64,000 nt of DNA from Bacillus sp. Marseille-Q1617 (lineage in GTDB: Bacteria > Bacillota > Bacilli > Bacillales > Bacillaceae_B). Below are positions 1 to 9,993 of the stretch, one piece after another (position 1 is the stretch's first letter; the number at the start of each line of letters is the position of its first letter). The notes below the pieces were generated by a model. It did not search any database, was not told the DNA's origin, and saw nothing but the letters and a program-made list of their open reading frames with translations. The translations under genes and the position numbers were made by a program. Location of the stretch: assembly GCF_903645295.1 (NCBI RefSeq), contig NZ_CAHJXM010000001.1, positions 1,117,501 through 1,181,500 of the forward strand. Reading direction: 5' to 3'.

Positions 1-2066
<2,066 letters not shown>

Positions 2067-2176
2067 CAAAGAGTCATTTTTAAATGAACACATTGGTCGA
2101 TATTCGGCTTTCTTGACATCAATCCTTTATCTAGTTTTCAGGGAACAAAATTCTCATGAAAAGTACAAAAAAAGTC

Positions 2177-2204
2177 TTGAAAAATCTTTAAAAGACGATA
2201 TAAT
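2177..2204 (+). promoter_or_regulatory. Putative sigma-A promoter in the 23S-5S spacer
   Basis: A TTGAAA (2177-2182), 16-nt spacer and TATAAT (2199-2204) lie in the 23S-5S spacer, 35 nt before the 5S gene. This could transcribe 5S and the tRNA cluster independently of the main rRNA promoters. Inferred from sequence only. Confidence 0.55.
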
Positions 2205-2238
2205 AGTACTTGTCCTTAAAAAAGACATCATAAATTTG

Positions 2239-2355
<117 letters not shown>

Positions 2356-2362
2356 ATATCGT

Positions 2363-2437
2363 TCCGCAGTAGCTCAGTGGTAGAGCTATCGGCTGTTAAC
2401 CGATCGGTCGCAAGTTCGAATCTTGCCTGCGGAGCCA
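2363..2437 (+). tRNA. tRNA-Asn(GTT)
   Basis: Cloverleaf with acceptor TCCGCAG/CTGCGGA, anticodon loop CTGTTAA and encoded CCA. First gene of a cluster ordered like B. subtilis trnD. Confidence 0.97.
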
Positions 2438-2440
2438 TAA

Positions 2441-2533
2441 GGAGAGCTGTCCGAGTGGTCGAAGGAGCACGATTGGAAATCGTGTAGACGGTCAAACGCT
2501 GTCTCAAGGGTTCAAATCCCTTGCTCTCCGCCA
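2441..2533 (+). tRNA. tRNA-Ser(GGA)
   Basis: Class II tRNA with a long variable arm, acceptor GGAGAGC/GCTCTCC, anticodon GGA and encoded CCA. Follows tRNA-Asn by 3 nt. Confidence 0.97.
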
Positions 2534-2550
2534 TATAATTTCTTTTACCT

Positions 2551-2625
2551 GGCCCGTTGGTCAAGCGGTTAAGACACCGCCCTTTCACGGCGGTAACACG
2601 GGTTCGAATCCCGTACGGGTCACCA
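2551..2625 (+). tRNA. tRNA-Glu(TTC)
   Basis: Acceptor GGCCCGT/ACGGGTC, anticodon TTC in CTTTCAC, T-arm GGTTCGAATCC and encoded CCA. Confidence 0.97.
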
Positions 2626-2668
2626 AAGAAGTCTTTTCGCCTAAGCGAAATGAACACACATACAATTT

Positions 2669-2744
2669 GGAGGATTAGCTCAGCTGGGAGAGCATCTGCC
2701 TTACAAGCAGAGGGTCGGCGGTTCGATCCCGTCATCCTCCACCA
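2669..2744 (+). tRNA. tRNA-Val(TAC)
   Basis: Acceptor GGAGGAT/ATCCTCC, anticodon TAC in CTTACAA, T-arm GGTTCGATCC and encoded CCA. Confidence 0.97.
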
Positions 2745-2858
2745 TGGATTTTTGCATAGCGTAGCGGAGCAAAAGATCCTTCCAAAACTTTCACGAAGCA
2801 CAACAAAGTGAAAGTAGCGCTCCTTACTATAAGGAAAACGCTTAAAAAATATTATCGT

Positions 2859-2932
<74 letters not shown>

Positions 2933-2939
2933 TACCATT

Positions 2940-3016
2940 GGTCTGGTAGTTCAGTTGGTTAGAATGCCTGCCTGTCACGCAGGAGGTCGCGGGTTCGAGT
3001 CCCGTCCAGACCGCCA
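2940..3016 (+). tRNA. tRNA-Asp(GTC)
   Basis: Acceptor GGTCTGG/CCAGACC, anticodon GTC in CTGTCAC, encoded CCA. Confidence 0.97.
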
Positions 3017-3044
3017 TTTTTCTTAAAATGCTAATAATGAATAT

Positions 3045-3070
3045 GGCTCAGTAGCTCAGTTGGTAGAGCA
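3045..3070 (+). pseudogene. Truncated tRNA-Phe (5' 26 nt only)
   Basis: These 26 nt are identical to the first 26 nt of the intact tRNA-Phe at 3193 (acceptor 5' strand, D-arm up to GGTAGAGCA), with a shared AATAT just upstream. At 3071 the sequence diverges into non-tRNA DNA beginning with a small hairpin (GGTGAA..TTCACC). No anticodon or T-arm follows, so no functional tRNA can form. The 122 nt to the intact gene contain an imperfect long inverted repeat (ATCATCAGC near 3096 against GCTGGATGATG near 3141). It may be a slippage duplication, a rearranged gene copy or the scar of an excised element. Confidence 0.85.
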
Positions 3071-3192
3071 CGGTGAATAAGCTTCACCCGAGTAATCATC
3101 AGCGTACAGCTCGAGCAGCAACTTGAATAATCCTTCTGAGAGCTGGATGATGGACAATTGGATGCTCACATTAGGAACGAAAATATTAATAT

Positions 3193-3268
3193 GGCTCAGT
3201 AGCTCAGTTGGTAGAGCAATGGACTGAAAATCCATGTGTCGGCGGTTCGATTCCGTCCTGAGCCACCA
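3193..3268 (+). tRNA. tRNA-Phe(GAA)
   Basis: Acceptor GGCTCAG/CTGAGCC, anticodon GAA in CTGAAAA, encoded CCA. The intact copy downstream of the 26-nt partial copy. Confidence 0.97.
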
Positions 3269-3279
3269 TCTATTTTAGT

Positions 3280-3355
<76 letters not shown>

Positions 3356-3365
3356 CTGAACAGAT

Positions 3366-3449
3366 GGAGGGGTAGCGAAGTGGCTAAACGCGGCGGACTG
3401 TAAATCCGCTCCTTCGGGTTCGGCAGTTCGAATCTGCCCCCCTCCACCA
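3366..3449 (+). tRNA. tRNA-Tyr(GTA)
   Basis: Class II tRNA with a long variable arm, acceptor GGAGGGG/CCCCTCC, anticodon GTA in CTGTAAA, encoded CCA. Confidence 0.97.
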
Positions 3450-3568
3450 AGAATTTTTGCGCAGCGTAGTGAAGGAAAAGATTCCTCATTAAAGTTTACG
3501 AAGCGTTAGCGGAGTAAAATAAGCGTCCTTATATTTTGCACAGCGAAGCGTAATAAATAAATTTTCAT

Positions 3569-3642
3569 AGGGGCATAGTTTAACGGTAGAACGAAGGTCT
3601 CCAAAACCTTTGGTGTGGGTTCGATTCCTACTGCCCCTGCCA
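3569..3642 (+). tRNA. tRNA-Trp(CCA)
   Basis: Acceptor AGGGGCA/TGCCCCT, anticodon CCA in CTCCAAA, encoded 3' CCA. It follows a spacer of about 120 nt after tRNA-Tyr in which I see no gene. Confidence 0.97.
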
Positions 3643-3652
3643 ATATGATCAT

Positions 3653-3729
3653 GGCGATTGTGGCGAAGTGGTTAACGCACCGGATTGTGGTTCCGGCATT
3701 CGTGGGTTCGATTCCCATCAGTCGCCCCA
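3653..3729 (+). tRNA. tRNA-His(GTG)
   Basis: Carries the extra G(-1) that pairs with C73. Stem GCGATTG/CAGTCGC, anticodon GTG in TTGTGGT, encoded CCA. Confidence 0.97.
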
Positions 3730-3733
3730 TAAT

Positions 3734-3757
3734 TGTCACATTAACAATATTGTGACA
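3734..3757. repeat. Inverted repeat between tRNA-His and tRNA-Gln
   Basis: TGTCACA and TGTGACA form 7-bp arms around a 10-nt loop in the 39-nt spacer. It could be a processing hairpin; there is no T-run for termination. Confidence 0.4.
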
Positions 3758-3768
3758 TATACTATCAA

Positions 3769-3840
3769 TGGGCTATAGCCAAGCGGTAAGGCATCGCACT
3801 TTGACTGCGACATGCGTTGGTTCGAATCCAGCTAGCCCAG
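3769..3840 (+). tRNA. tRNA-Gln(TTG), CCA not encoded
   Basis: Acceptor TGGGCTA/TAGCCCA, anticodon TTG in CTTTGAC, discriminator G. The next bases are TAG, so the 3' CCA is not templated. Confidence 0.96.
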
Positions 3841-3847
3841 TAGTATT

Positions 3848-3922
3848 GCGGAAGTAGTTCAGTGGTAGAACACCACCTTGCCAAGGTGGGGGTCGCGGGT
3901 TCGAATCCCGTCTTCCGCTCCA
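3848..3922 (+). tRNA. tRNA-Gly(GCC)
   Basis: Acceptor GCGGAAG/CTTCCGC, anticodon GCC in TTGCCAA, encoded CCA. Confidence 0.97.
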
Positions 3923-3929
3923 TTCATAT

Positions 3930-4003
<74 letters not shown>

Positions 4004-4010
4004 TATGAAT

Positions 4011-4095
4011 GCCGGTGTGGCGGAATAGGCAGACGCGCACGACTCAAAATCGTGTTCCTCACGGAGTGCCGGTTCGACCCCGGCCACCGGTACCA
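4011..4095 (+). tRNA. tRNA-Leu(CAA)
   Basis: Class II tRNA with long variable arm, acceptor GCCGGTG/CACCGGT, anticodon stem CACGA/TCGTG enclosing CTCAAAA (anticodon CAA), encoded CCA. Confidence 0.95.
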
Positions 4096-4098
4096 TCC

Positions 4099-4172
4099 GC
4101 GGGTGTAGTTTAATGGTAAAACCTCAGCCTTCCAAGCTGATGTCGTGGGTTCGATTCCCATCACCCGCTCCA
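4099..4172 (+). tRNA. tRNA-Gly(TCC)
   Basis: Acceptor GCGGGTG/CACCCGC, anticodon TCC in CTTCCAA, encoded CCA. Last tRNA of the cluster; as I recall, B. subtilis trnD has a second tRNA-Leu at this position. Confidence 0.96.
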
Positions 4173-4184
4173 ATCATACATACA

Positions 4185-4216
4185 AAAGACTTTCTCTTTA
4201 GGAGAAAGTCTTTTTT
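4185..4216 (+). terminator. Intrinsic terminator of the rRNA-tRNA operon
   Basis: AAAGACTTTCTC / GAGAAAGTCTTT stem with a short loop followed by T6, 12 nt after the last tRNA. Confidence 0.9.
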
Positions 4217-4333
4217 GCTATTCAATTGGAGAAATAACTTCAGAGGATCTTGATGAGACTGTAATGAAGTCGTCTGTGATATCAAGGGAGCAAGCAAGTT
4301 GATGGACTTCCATTCTTATTATACTAATTCTAA

Positions 4334-4450
4334 GTAGCGCAATAATCCATAATGTGGCGCAATAAATAAAATTGCTGCGCGATTATCGAAAAAGCTGCGC
4401 AATAAATGAGATTCCTGCGCAATTATCAGGAAACTGGCGCCATTATTTAA
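4334..4450 (+). repeat. Period-20 repeat array A, head GCGCAATAA
   Basis: Six units start GTAGCGC, GTGGCGC, GCTGCGC, GCTGCGC, CCTGCGC and CTGGCGC. Their GCGC cores fall at 4337, 4357, 4377, 4397, 4417 and 4437, exactly 20 nt apart. Most units continue AATAA or ATTAT and then a variable A/T-rich tail. It lies in the long spacer between the tRNA terminator and the sugar transport operon. No coding capacity is evident. Four more spacers in this window hold arrays of the same design with different heads. Confidence 0.8.
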
Positions 4451-4589
4451 GTCTCAAGAGAATCCTGTATGGCACAAGGGCATATGTCCACTCGGGGACA
4501 TCCAGACTATCGAAAGTTGGTACTCTTTTATACGATCCAGACCGTTTCGAGTACTTTCTAGCAACTGCTATAGCCCCCATGCCATTAAC

Positions 4590-4694
4590 TTACACCATTC
4601 CCAACCACCGTTTAATTAGATAACAATCATTTTCAATTCGAATCATCTGTACTCCTCCAAAGCCAATCAATAAAACAACCCATGTCCACACCAT
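4590..4694 (-). CDS. Possible 34-aa single-span membrane peptide
   Basis: A 34-codon reading frame on the minus strand begins ATG-GTG-TGG, with GGGGTGGGA seven bases or fewer upstream as a possible ribosome binding site. Residues 3-16 are hydrophobic (WTWVVLLIGFGG), followed by a charged tail with KR, which fits a tiny membrane protein. I recognise no homologue, and no clear terminator follows. It shares the 650-bp spacer with repeat array A and could be a chance frame or a gene remnant. Confidence 0.3.
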   Translation of the reverse strand: MVWTWVVLLIGFGGVQMIRIENDCYLIKRWLGMV

Positions 4695-4835
4695 AAATCC
4701 CACCCCATTCCCTGATAACCAAAAATCCTAATACTTAAATCCTTGCAATCAACCGATATCACAACTAGTCAAAATATTGCACCTTCTTTGTCAATTTTGT
4801 TGACCTAATAAAATAAGCACAGCCTTTATACTATA

Positions 4836-4849
4836 AGAAAACGGTTACA
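4836..4849 (+). promoter_or_regulatory. Catabolite-responsive element (cre) of the sugar operon
   Basis: AGAAAACGGTTACA matches the CcpA-binding consensus TGWAANCGNTNWCA at 13 of 14 positions. It lies 23 nt before the first transporter gene, downstream of a TTGACC (4800-4805) and a TATACT (4827-4832) whose 21-nt spacing is too long for a strong promoter. The position implies repression by CcpA when a preferred sugar is present. Binding is inferred. Confidence 0.75.
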
Positions 4850-4871
4850 TAACAAAGGGGTGGTGAAGCGT

Positions 4872-5813
4872 GTGGAACCAACATTGAAGACTGGACCGGT
4901 AAGTACCCAAGCACAGATCAAGGCAGTGTCAAAGAAGAAATTTAAATATAAGAGCTTGTTGACTTACGCTGCCTTTGTAGGACCTGCACTACTTTTTTTC
5001 ATTGTGATACAGATTCTTCCCTTTTTAATGGGAGTCTATTATTCTTTCACTTCATGGAATGGAGTCAGTTCTGTTGTAGAGTGGGTAGGTTTTGAGAATT
5101 ATAAGCAGATTTTCACGAATGACAAAACGTTCTTTAATTCTTTTATGTTTACGACGAAATTTATGTTTGCTGCCGTTATCATTAGTAATTTAATCGGTTT
5201 TGGTTTTGCTTTGCTTTTGAATGCAGCGCTGAAAACCCGTAATATCCTGAGAACGGTGTTTTTTATTCCGAATGTCATCGGAGGGTTATTATTAGGTTTC
5301 ATCTGGCAATTCATCTTTGTTAAAGGATTCGCTTCAGTCGGGAACATGACGGATATCGCATTCTTCAAGATGCCATGGCTTGGTGATGAAAAGACTGCTT
5401 TCTGGGGAATTGTCATCGTATTTGCCTGGCAGATCAGCGGTTATATGATGGTCATCTACGTAGCAGCCTTGCAAGGGGTGGATAATTCCCTGTTGGAAGC
5501 TGCTAAGATGGACGGGGCGTCGAATTGGACTCTCCTGACGAAGATTATTATTCCATTAATTCTTCCGGCATTCACGATTTGCTTCTTCCTCACGATATCA
5601 ATGGCTTTCAAGATCTTTGATCTGAATATATCGTTAACCGGCGGAGGTCCATTTAATTCGACTCAGTCTGTAGCGATTAATATCTATCAGGAAGCATTCC
5701 AGAATAATCGTTATGGTCTTGGAACAGCAAAGTCCATTTTATTCTTTGTTGTCGTAGCGATCTTTACAACGTTCCAAGTCATGCTGACGAAGAAGAAGGA
5801 GGTTGAGGCATAA
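4872..5813 (+). CDS. Carbohydrate ABC transporter permease (MalF/MsmF family)
   Basis: Inner-membrane subunit of a sugar importer of the CUT1 class. The protein of about 313 residues has six predicted membrane spans and the EAA loop near residues 208-230 (LLEAAKMDGASNW) that docks the ATPase. GTG at 4860 and 4863 touch or overlap the ribosome binding site AAAGGGGTGG; GTG 4872 has proper spacing and is preferred. The gene opens the carbohydrate operon behind a cre site, and its stop overlaps the start of the second permease (TAATG). No ATPase gene is nearby, so a shared MsmX-type ATPase encoded elsewhere is likely. The substrate cannot be read from the sequence. Confidence 0.93.
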   Translation: MEPTLKTGPVSTQAQIKAVSKKKFKYKSLLTYAAFVGPALLFFIVIQILPFLMGVYYSFTSWNGVSSVVEWVGFENYKQIFTNDKTFFNSFMFTTKFMFAAVIISNLIGFGFALLLNAALKTRNILRTVFFIPNVIGGLLLGFIWQFIFVKGFASVGNMTDIAFFKMPWLGDEKTAFWGIVIVFAWQISGYMMVIYVAALQGVDNSLLEAAKMDGASNWTLLTKIIIPLILPAFTICFFLTISMAFKIFDLNISLTGGGPFNSTQSVAINIYQEAFQNNRYGLGTAKSILFFVVVAIFTTFQVMLTKKKEVEA

Positions 5814-6640
5814 TGGGCAATCGATATACAAAAAAGACGTTTGTACTTGAGATTATCGGGATTGTCCTTGGTCTCATCTTCTTGATTCCCTTTTACTTTG
5901 TTTTTATCAATTCTGTTAAGCCGTTTGCAGCCATTCTCATTGATGCTGCGGCATGGCCGAAGGAATTTATGTTTTCGAACTATGCTAAGGTGTGGGACAT
6001 CATCAATTTCCCCAGGGCATTCTGGAATTCACTTGTCATCACGGTAGCCAGCAACATCGGTTTAGTGGTGATCAGTTCAATGGCTGCCTGGAAGATGGTC
6101 CGGACACCTGGCAAGTTCAGTAAGATTCTATTTGTTATTTTCGTATCAGCGATGGTCATCCCTTTCCAGACGGTGATGATTCCGCTTATGAAACTCGGAG
6201 GGGCTTTGAACCTGACGAACAGCATACCAGGGTTGATCATCATGTACTTTGGTTTTGGAGTACCGCTATCTCTGTTCTTATTTCATGGTTTTGTGAAGAC
6301 GGTGCCTGTTGAGATTGAAGAGTCAGCGATGATTGACGGATGCAGCCAGTTTGGCGTGTTTTGGAGAATTGTATTTCCTCTCCTGAAGCCGATCACCGTT
6401 ACAGTTATCATTTTGAATACTCTCTGGATATGGAATGATTACCTGCTGCCGCTCCTGGTTTTACAGGATGCCGAGCTGCGTACGATTCCACTTGCTGCAA
6501 GTTCATTCTTTGCACAGTATACAAAGCAGTGGGATATGGGGCTTGCGGCATTGGTGCTGGGCATTGCACCGGTCATCGTTTTCTTCCTGTTCTTACAGAA
6601 ACATATCATTAAAGGAATTGCTTCAGGTTCTATTAAGTAG
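5813..6640 (+). CDS. Carbohydrate ABC transporter permease (MalG/MsmG family)
   Basis: Second permease subunit of the CUT1 importer, 275 residues, six membrane spans and an EAA loop near residues 166-190 (IEESAMIDGCSQFGVFW). Its ATG overlaps the stop codon of the preceding permease by one base, so the two are translationally coupled and presumably form a heterodimeric channel. The solute-binding protein follows after 70 nt. Confidence 0.94.
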   Translation: MGNRYTKKTFVLEIIGIVLGLIFLIPFYFVFINSVKPFAAILIDAAAWPKEFMFSNYAKVWDIINFPRAFWNSLVITVASNIGLVVISSMAAWKMVRTPGKFSKILFVIFVSAMVIPFQTVMIPLMKLGGALNLTNSIPGLIIMYFGFGVPLSLFLFHGFVKTVPVEIEESAMIDGCSQFGVFWRIVFPLLKPITVTVIILNTLWIWNDYLLPLLVLQDAELRTIPLAASSFFAQYTKQWDMGLAALVLGIAPVIVFFLFLQKHIIKGIASGSIK

Positions 6641-6710
6641 ATATAAAGGTTCTGTTATTCATGCAGGACTTTATATACAATAAAATTATATCAGGGAGGT
6701 CAAACCAATT

Positions 6711-7988
6711 ATGAAACGCATTCTTTTACTTCTTACATCTTTCGTTCTTGTATTTGGTATTATCGCAGGGTGTTCTTCAAAAGATACATCATCAGGCGGT
6801 GACAGTGATTCCAAGTCAGGCGATGACGTAGTCACTCTTAACTTGTTCCAATTCAAAGTGGAAATTGCTGATCAGCTTCAAGAGATGATCAAGGAATTCG
6901 AAGCAGAACATCCAAATATCAAGGTGAAACTTGAAACTGTTGGCGGCGGTGCCGATTACGGTGCTGCACTTAAAGCGAAGTTTGCTTCCGGGGAAGAGCC
7001 GGATATTTTCAACAACGGTGGTTTTAAAGAGTTAGAGCTATGGCAGGAGAAGTTAGCGGATCTTTCAGGTGAGCCATGGGTGGAGCATGTTCTTCCTATC
7101 GGCAAAGTTCCTATGACTGCTGAAGACGGTAAACTGTATGGTATGCCGGTAAACCTTGAAGGTTACGGGTTTGTATACAATAAAGATCTGTTTGAAAAAG
7201 CAGGCATTAAAGAAGCTCCTAAAACAATTGATGAATTGAAAGATGCTTCCAAGAAACTTGAGAAAGCTGGAATCACTCCATTTTCGGCTGGATACGGCGA
7301 ATGGTGGGTAATCGGACAGCATTTACTGAACATTCCTTTCGCTCAGCAGGATGATCCTGAGGCTTTTATCGCAGGATTATACGATGGTTCTGAAAAGATT
7401 GTCGGAAATGAAAAGTTCAAGCAATTCAAGGAAGTGCTGGATACTGAGCTGAAATATGCGAATGATAATCCATTAACAACTGACTACAACACGCAGGTAA
7501 CGCTTTTCGCTTCTGGTGAAACAGCAATGCTTCAGCAGGGTAACTGGACGGAAAATATGATCACTGAGATCAACCCTGAAATCAACATGGGCTTCCTTCC
7601 GATTCCGATCAGCAATGATGAAAGTGCTAACAGCCTGCCTGTAGGTGTTCCGAATAACTGGGTATTAAATAAAAACTCAGAGCATCTAGAAGAAGCAAAA
7701 ACGTTCTTGAACTGGATGGTTTCGTCTGAAACAGGAAAACGTTATATCACTGAAGAATTCGCGTTCATCCCGGCATTTGATAACATCGAACCTGCTGGAC
7801 TTGGTGACCTTGGTACGTCAATCCTTGACTACTCTAAAGAAGAGAAAACAATTCCTTGGACTTGGTTCAAATGGCCGGATGGAGCAAACAAAGAATTTGC
7901 TGCCGCCATCCAGGAATATGCTGCAGGAAAAATCGACTATGATACTTTACTAGAGAGATTCCAGCAATCCTGGGATAACTTGAAGTAA
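6711..7988 (+). CDS. Sugar ABC transporter solute-binding lipoprotein
   Basis: Extracellular substrate receptor for the two permeases, 425 residues. The N-terminus has a positively charged start, a hydrophobic stretch and a lipobox IIAGC with Cys21 as the lipidated residue. The mature part begins with a Ser/Gly/Asp-rich linker and continues as a family-1 solute-binding protein (NLFQFKVE, FNNGGFKELELW, WTWFKWPDG). The binding site AGGGAGGT is well spaced. Many tryptophans near the putative ligand cleft fit an oligosaccharide or glycoside ligand, but this is inference. Confidence 0.94.
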   Translation: MKRILLLLTSFVLVFGIIAGCSSKDTSSGGDSDSKSGDDVVTLNLFQFKVEIADQLQEMIKEFEAEHPNIKVKLETVGGGADYGAALKAKFASGEEPDIFNNGGFKELELWQEKLADLSGEPWVEHVLPIGKVPMTAEDGKLYGMPVNLEGYGFVYNKDLFEKAGIKEAPKTIDELKDASKKLEKAGITPFSAGYGEWWVIGQHLLNIPFAQQDDPEAFIAGLYDGSEKIVGNEKFKQFKEVLDTELKYANDNPLTTDYNTQVTLFASGETAMLQQGNWTENMITEINPEINMGFLPIPISNDESANSLPVGVPNNWVLNKNSEHLEEAKTFLNWMVSSETGKRYITEEFAFIPAFDNIEPAGLGDLGTSILDYSKEEKTIPWTWFKWPDGANKEFAAAIQEYAAGKIDYDTLLERFQQSWDNLK

Positions 7989-7992
7989 AACA

Positions 7993-8037
7993 GAATAAAC
8001 GGAAGCATGTCTGTGAAGGCATGCTTTCTGTTTATTC
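7993..8037 (+). terminator. Long stem-loop after the binding-protein gene
   Basis: GAATAAAC...GTTTATTC and AAGCATG...CATGCTT pair around TCTGTGAAGG. There is no long T-run, so it may stabilise or partly terminate the transporter mRNA rather than fully stop transcription. Confidence 0.55.
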
Positions 8038-8072
8038 CTAAAAGTATCTCACGGGGGAAGTTAACAACTCTC

Positions 8073-8087
8073 GTAAACAAAGTTTAC
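8073..8087. promoter_or_regulatory. GTAAAC/GTTTAC inverted repeat before the two-component genes
   Basis: Perfect 6-bp arms GTAAAC-AAA-GTTTAC lie about 55 nt upstream of a TATACT (8143-8148) that could be the -10 box of the kinase gene. A possible operator; the binding factor is unknown. Confidence 0.35.
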
Positions 8088-8181
8088 TTTAGAAAAATTT
8101 CATTATTTTGAAAAAACTCTTCATGTATGTACAAGCAGGTATTATACTAGGGGTAAGCAAAATGTGGAGGTACCTTTCCTC

Positions 8182-9993
8182 ATGTTAAAGAACAGTATAC
8201 GGAATAAGCTGATCGTGCTCCTGATGATCACAACCATAGTACCTTTTGGCAGCTCCATTGTGATTACATATTTGTACACGAAGAATTCGATAGAAGACCA
8301 GGTGGTTGCAGAAAGCCGGAATTTGTTATATCAGGGTAAGATTAATCTAGAAAGTTATATTAATGAATTAAATGATTTGACTTTATCCCTCTATAATAAT
8401 CCTGATTTTATCAACTATATGAGAAACCCGGGACAGGAGAATGATTACCTGACAATCGGGATCGTGAAAAATGTGGTGCAAACCATTTTATACACTGCAG
8501 ACACAATCACCGGGGTAAAGATTTCGTTTGAGAATGAAGACAGGGTCATCTCGGCTACAAAACGTTCAAACGTCGTATTTTCAAGTGAAAAAAAGGAGAC
8601 AAAAAAAGAAGCATTTCTAAGAGCGGAACGCAGTCCTTACAATATGTATATTGAACCGACCTTTCCTCAGAAAGAAAATGAAATCAAGCGTTCCAAAAAT
8701 ATCATTACGGTTCACCGGGCGTTCAGGAATATCCCTGATGATGAGGTTCTCGCTTACATATCCCTTGAGATATCCCCGGAAAAAATCATTGATTTGAGCA
8801 GGAATTTATATACGGCCGAGACAGAGGAGTTCTACATTCTGACTCCTCAGGGAGAAATGATTTACAGCTCTGACCTTGACGTGTCGGATGATCAGAATAA
8901 CCAGAAGTGGATCAAACGCATTGTTGAGGGGAAAGAGCTTGCAGGGACGCTTGAATGGAAAGAAGATGAATTCAACGGCGTGATTATGTATGATCAGCTG
9001 CCTGTATCGGCAGGGGGCTGGATCCTTGCGAAGCGGGTCAGTTATGCGAACCTTTACGAAAGCGCCTTCAGTGTCGCGAAGATCAATATTCTATTTGGCA
9101 TTCTCGGATTGACGCTGGTCGTGCTTGCCACATTGTTCGTGTCATTCAAGATCACGTCGCCGATCCGGGTACTCCTTAAGAATATCCAGCAAGTGGAAAA
9201 AGGGAATATGAATGTTCAGCTCCCGTCCTTTGGTCCAGATGAAATCGGATTACTGGGGTTCAGGTTTCAACAGATGATCGAGCGGGTCAATATGCTGATC
9301 AATCGTGAATACAAGCTCGAGCTTGAGAATAAGAACAATCAATTAAAAGTGCTGCAATCCCAAATAAACCCCCACTTTCTATACAACGCACTTCAATCCA
9401 TCGGAACAGTGGCGTTAAAGAATAAAGTGCCGCAAGTCTATACACTCATTACTTATCTCTCGAAAATCATGAGGTACGGAATGAATATGGAGGAGGACAT
9501 GGTACCGCTGGATAAGGAGATCAGCTATACAAAGGCATTTCTTCTGCTTCAAAAGGAGCGGTTCGGGGAAAACCTTGACTACACGATAAAAGTGGATGAA
9601 CGGGTAAGGGAAGCTGCCGTTCCGAAGATGATTCTCCAGCCAATCATCGAAAACTATTTTAAGCATGGTTTTGATATACGTGAAGGAATCGGCAAGATCG
9701 AGCTGAATTGCATGAGTAAAGATGATCAGCTCGTCATCACCATAGAGGACAATGGCATTGGGGTGACCGGAGAGCGATTGGAGGAAGTATTTGCTCATTT
9801 CAAGGCTGCTGCATTAAATAATATCGGCGAAGACACGAACATTGGATTGAAGAACGTATTTGTACGCTTGAAGCTTTATTATGATGATGACGCAGCGTTA
9901 CTCCTTGAAAATCCTGCAGAAGGAGGCTTTAAGGTCACTATGAAGCTGCCAATAAAGATGGAAGGTGAAGCGAATGAAAGCAATCATCATTGA
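8182..9993 (+). CDS. Sensor histidine kinase, YesM family
   Basis: Membrane sensor kinase of about 603 residues. It has an N-terminal membrane span (residues about 10-30), a large extracytoplasmic sensor domain, a second span near 295-318 and a HAMP-like linker. The phosphoacceptor motif INPHFLYN has His398, and a GHKL ATPase domain carries DNGIGV. ATG 8182 is chosen because GTG 8164 overlaps the ribosome binding site GGAGG. Kinases of this family sit beside ABC sugar importers and sense the same substrate or a cell-wall sugar. The last 20 nt overlap the response regulator gene. Confidence 0.94.
   Translation: MLKNSIRNKLIVLLMITTIVPFGSSIVITYLYTKNSIEDQVVAESRNLLYQGKINLESYINELNDLTLSLYNNPDFINYMRNPGQENDYLTIGIVKNVVQTILYTADTITGVKISFENEDRVISATKRSNVVFSSEKKETKKEAFLRAERSPYNMYIEPTFPQKENEIKRSKNIITVHRAFRNIPDDEVLAYISLEISPEKIIDLSRNLYTAETEEFYILTPQGEMIYSSDLDVSDDQNNQKWIKRIVEGKELAGTLEWKEDEFNGVIMYDQLPVSAGGWILAKRVSYANLYESAFSVAKINILFGILGLTLVVLATLFVSFKITSPIRVLLKNIQQVEKGNMNVQLPSFGPDEIGLLGFRFQQMIERVNMLINREYKLELENKNNQLKVLQSQINPHFLYNALQSIGTVALKNKVPQVYTLITYLSKIMRYGMNMEEDMVPLDKEISYTKAFLLLQKERFGENLDYTIKVDERVREAAVPKMILQPIIENYFKHGFDIREGIGKIELNCMSKDDQLVITIEDNGIGVTGERLEEVFAHFKAAALNNIGEDTNIGLKNVFVRLKLYYDDDAALLLENPAEGGFKVTMKLPIKMEGEANESNHH

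Noticed and set aside
3045..3070. Phage attachment site at tRNA-Phe
   Set aside because: The duplication is of the 5' end, no integrase gene is in the window and only 122 nt separate the copies, so an element would have to be completely lost. Kept as a finding but not called as att.
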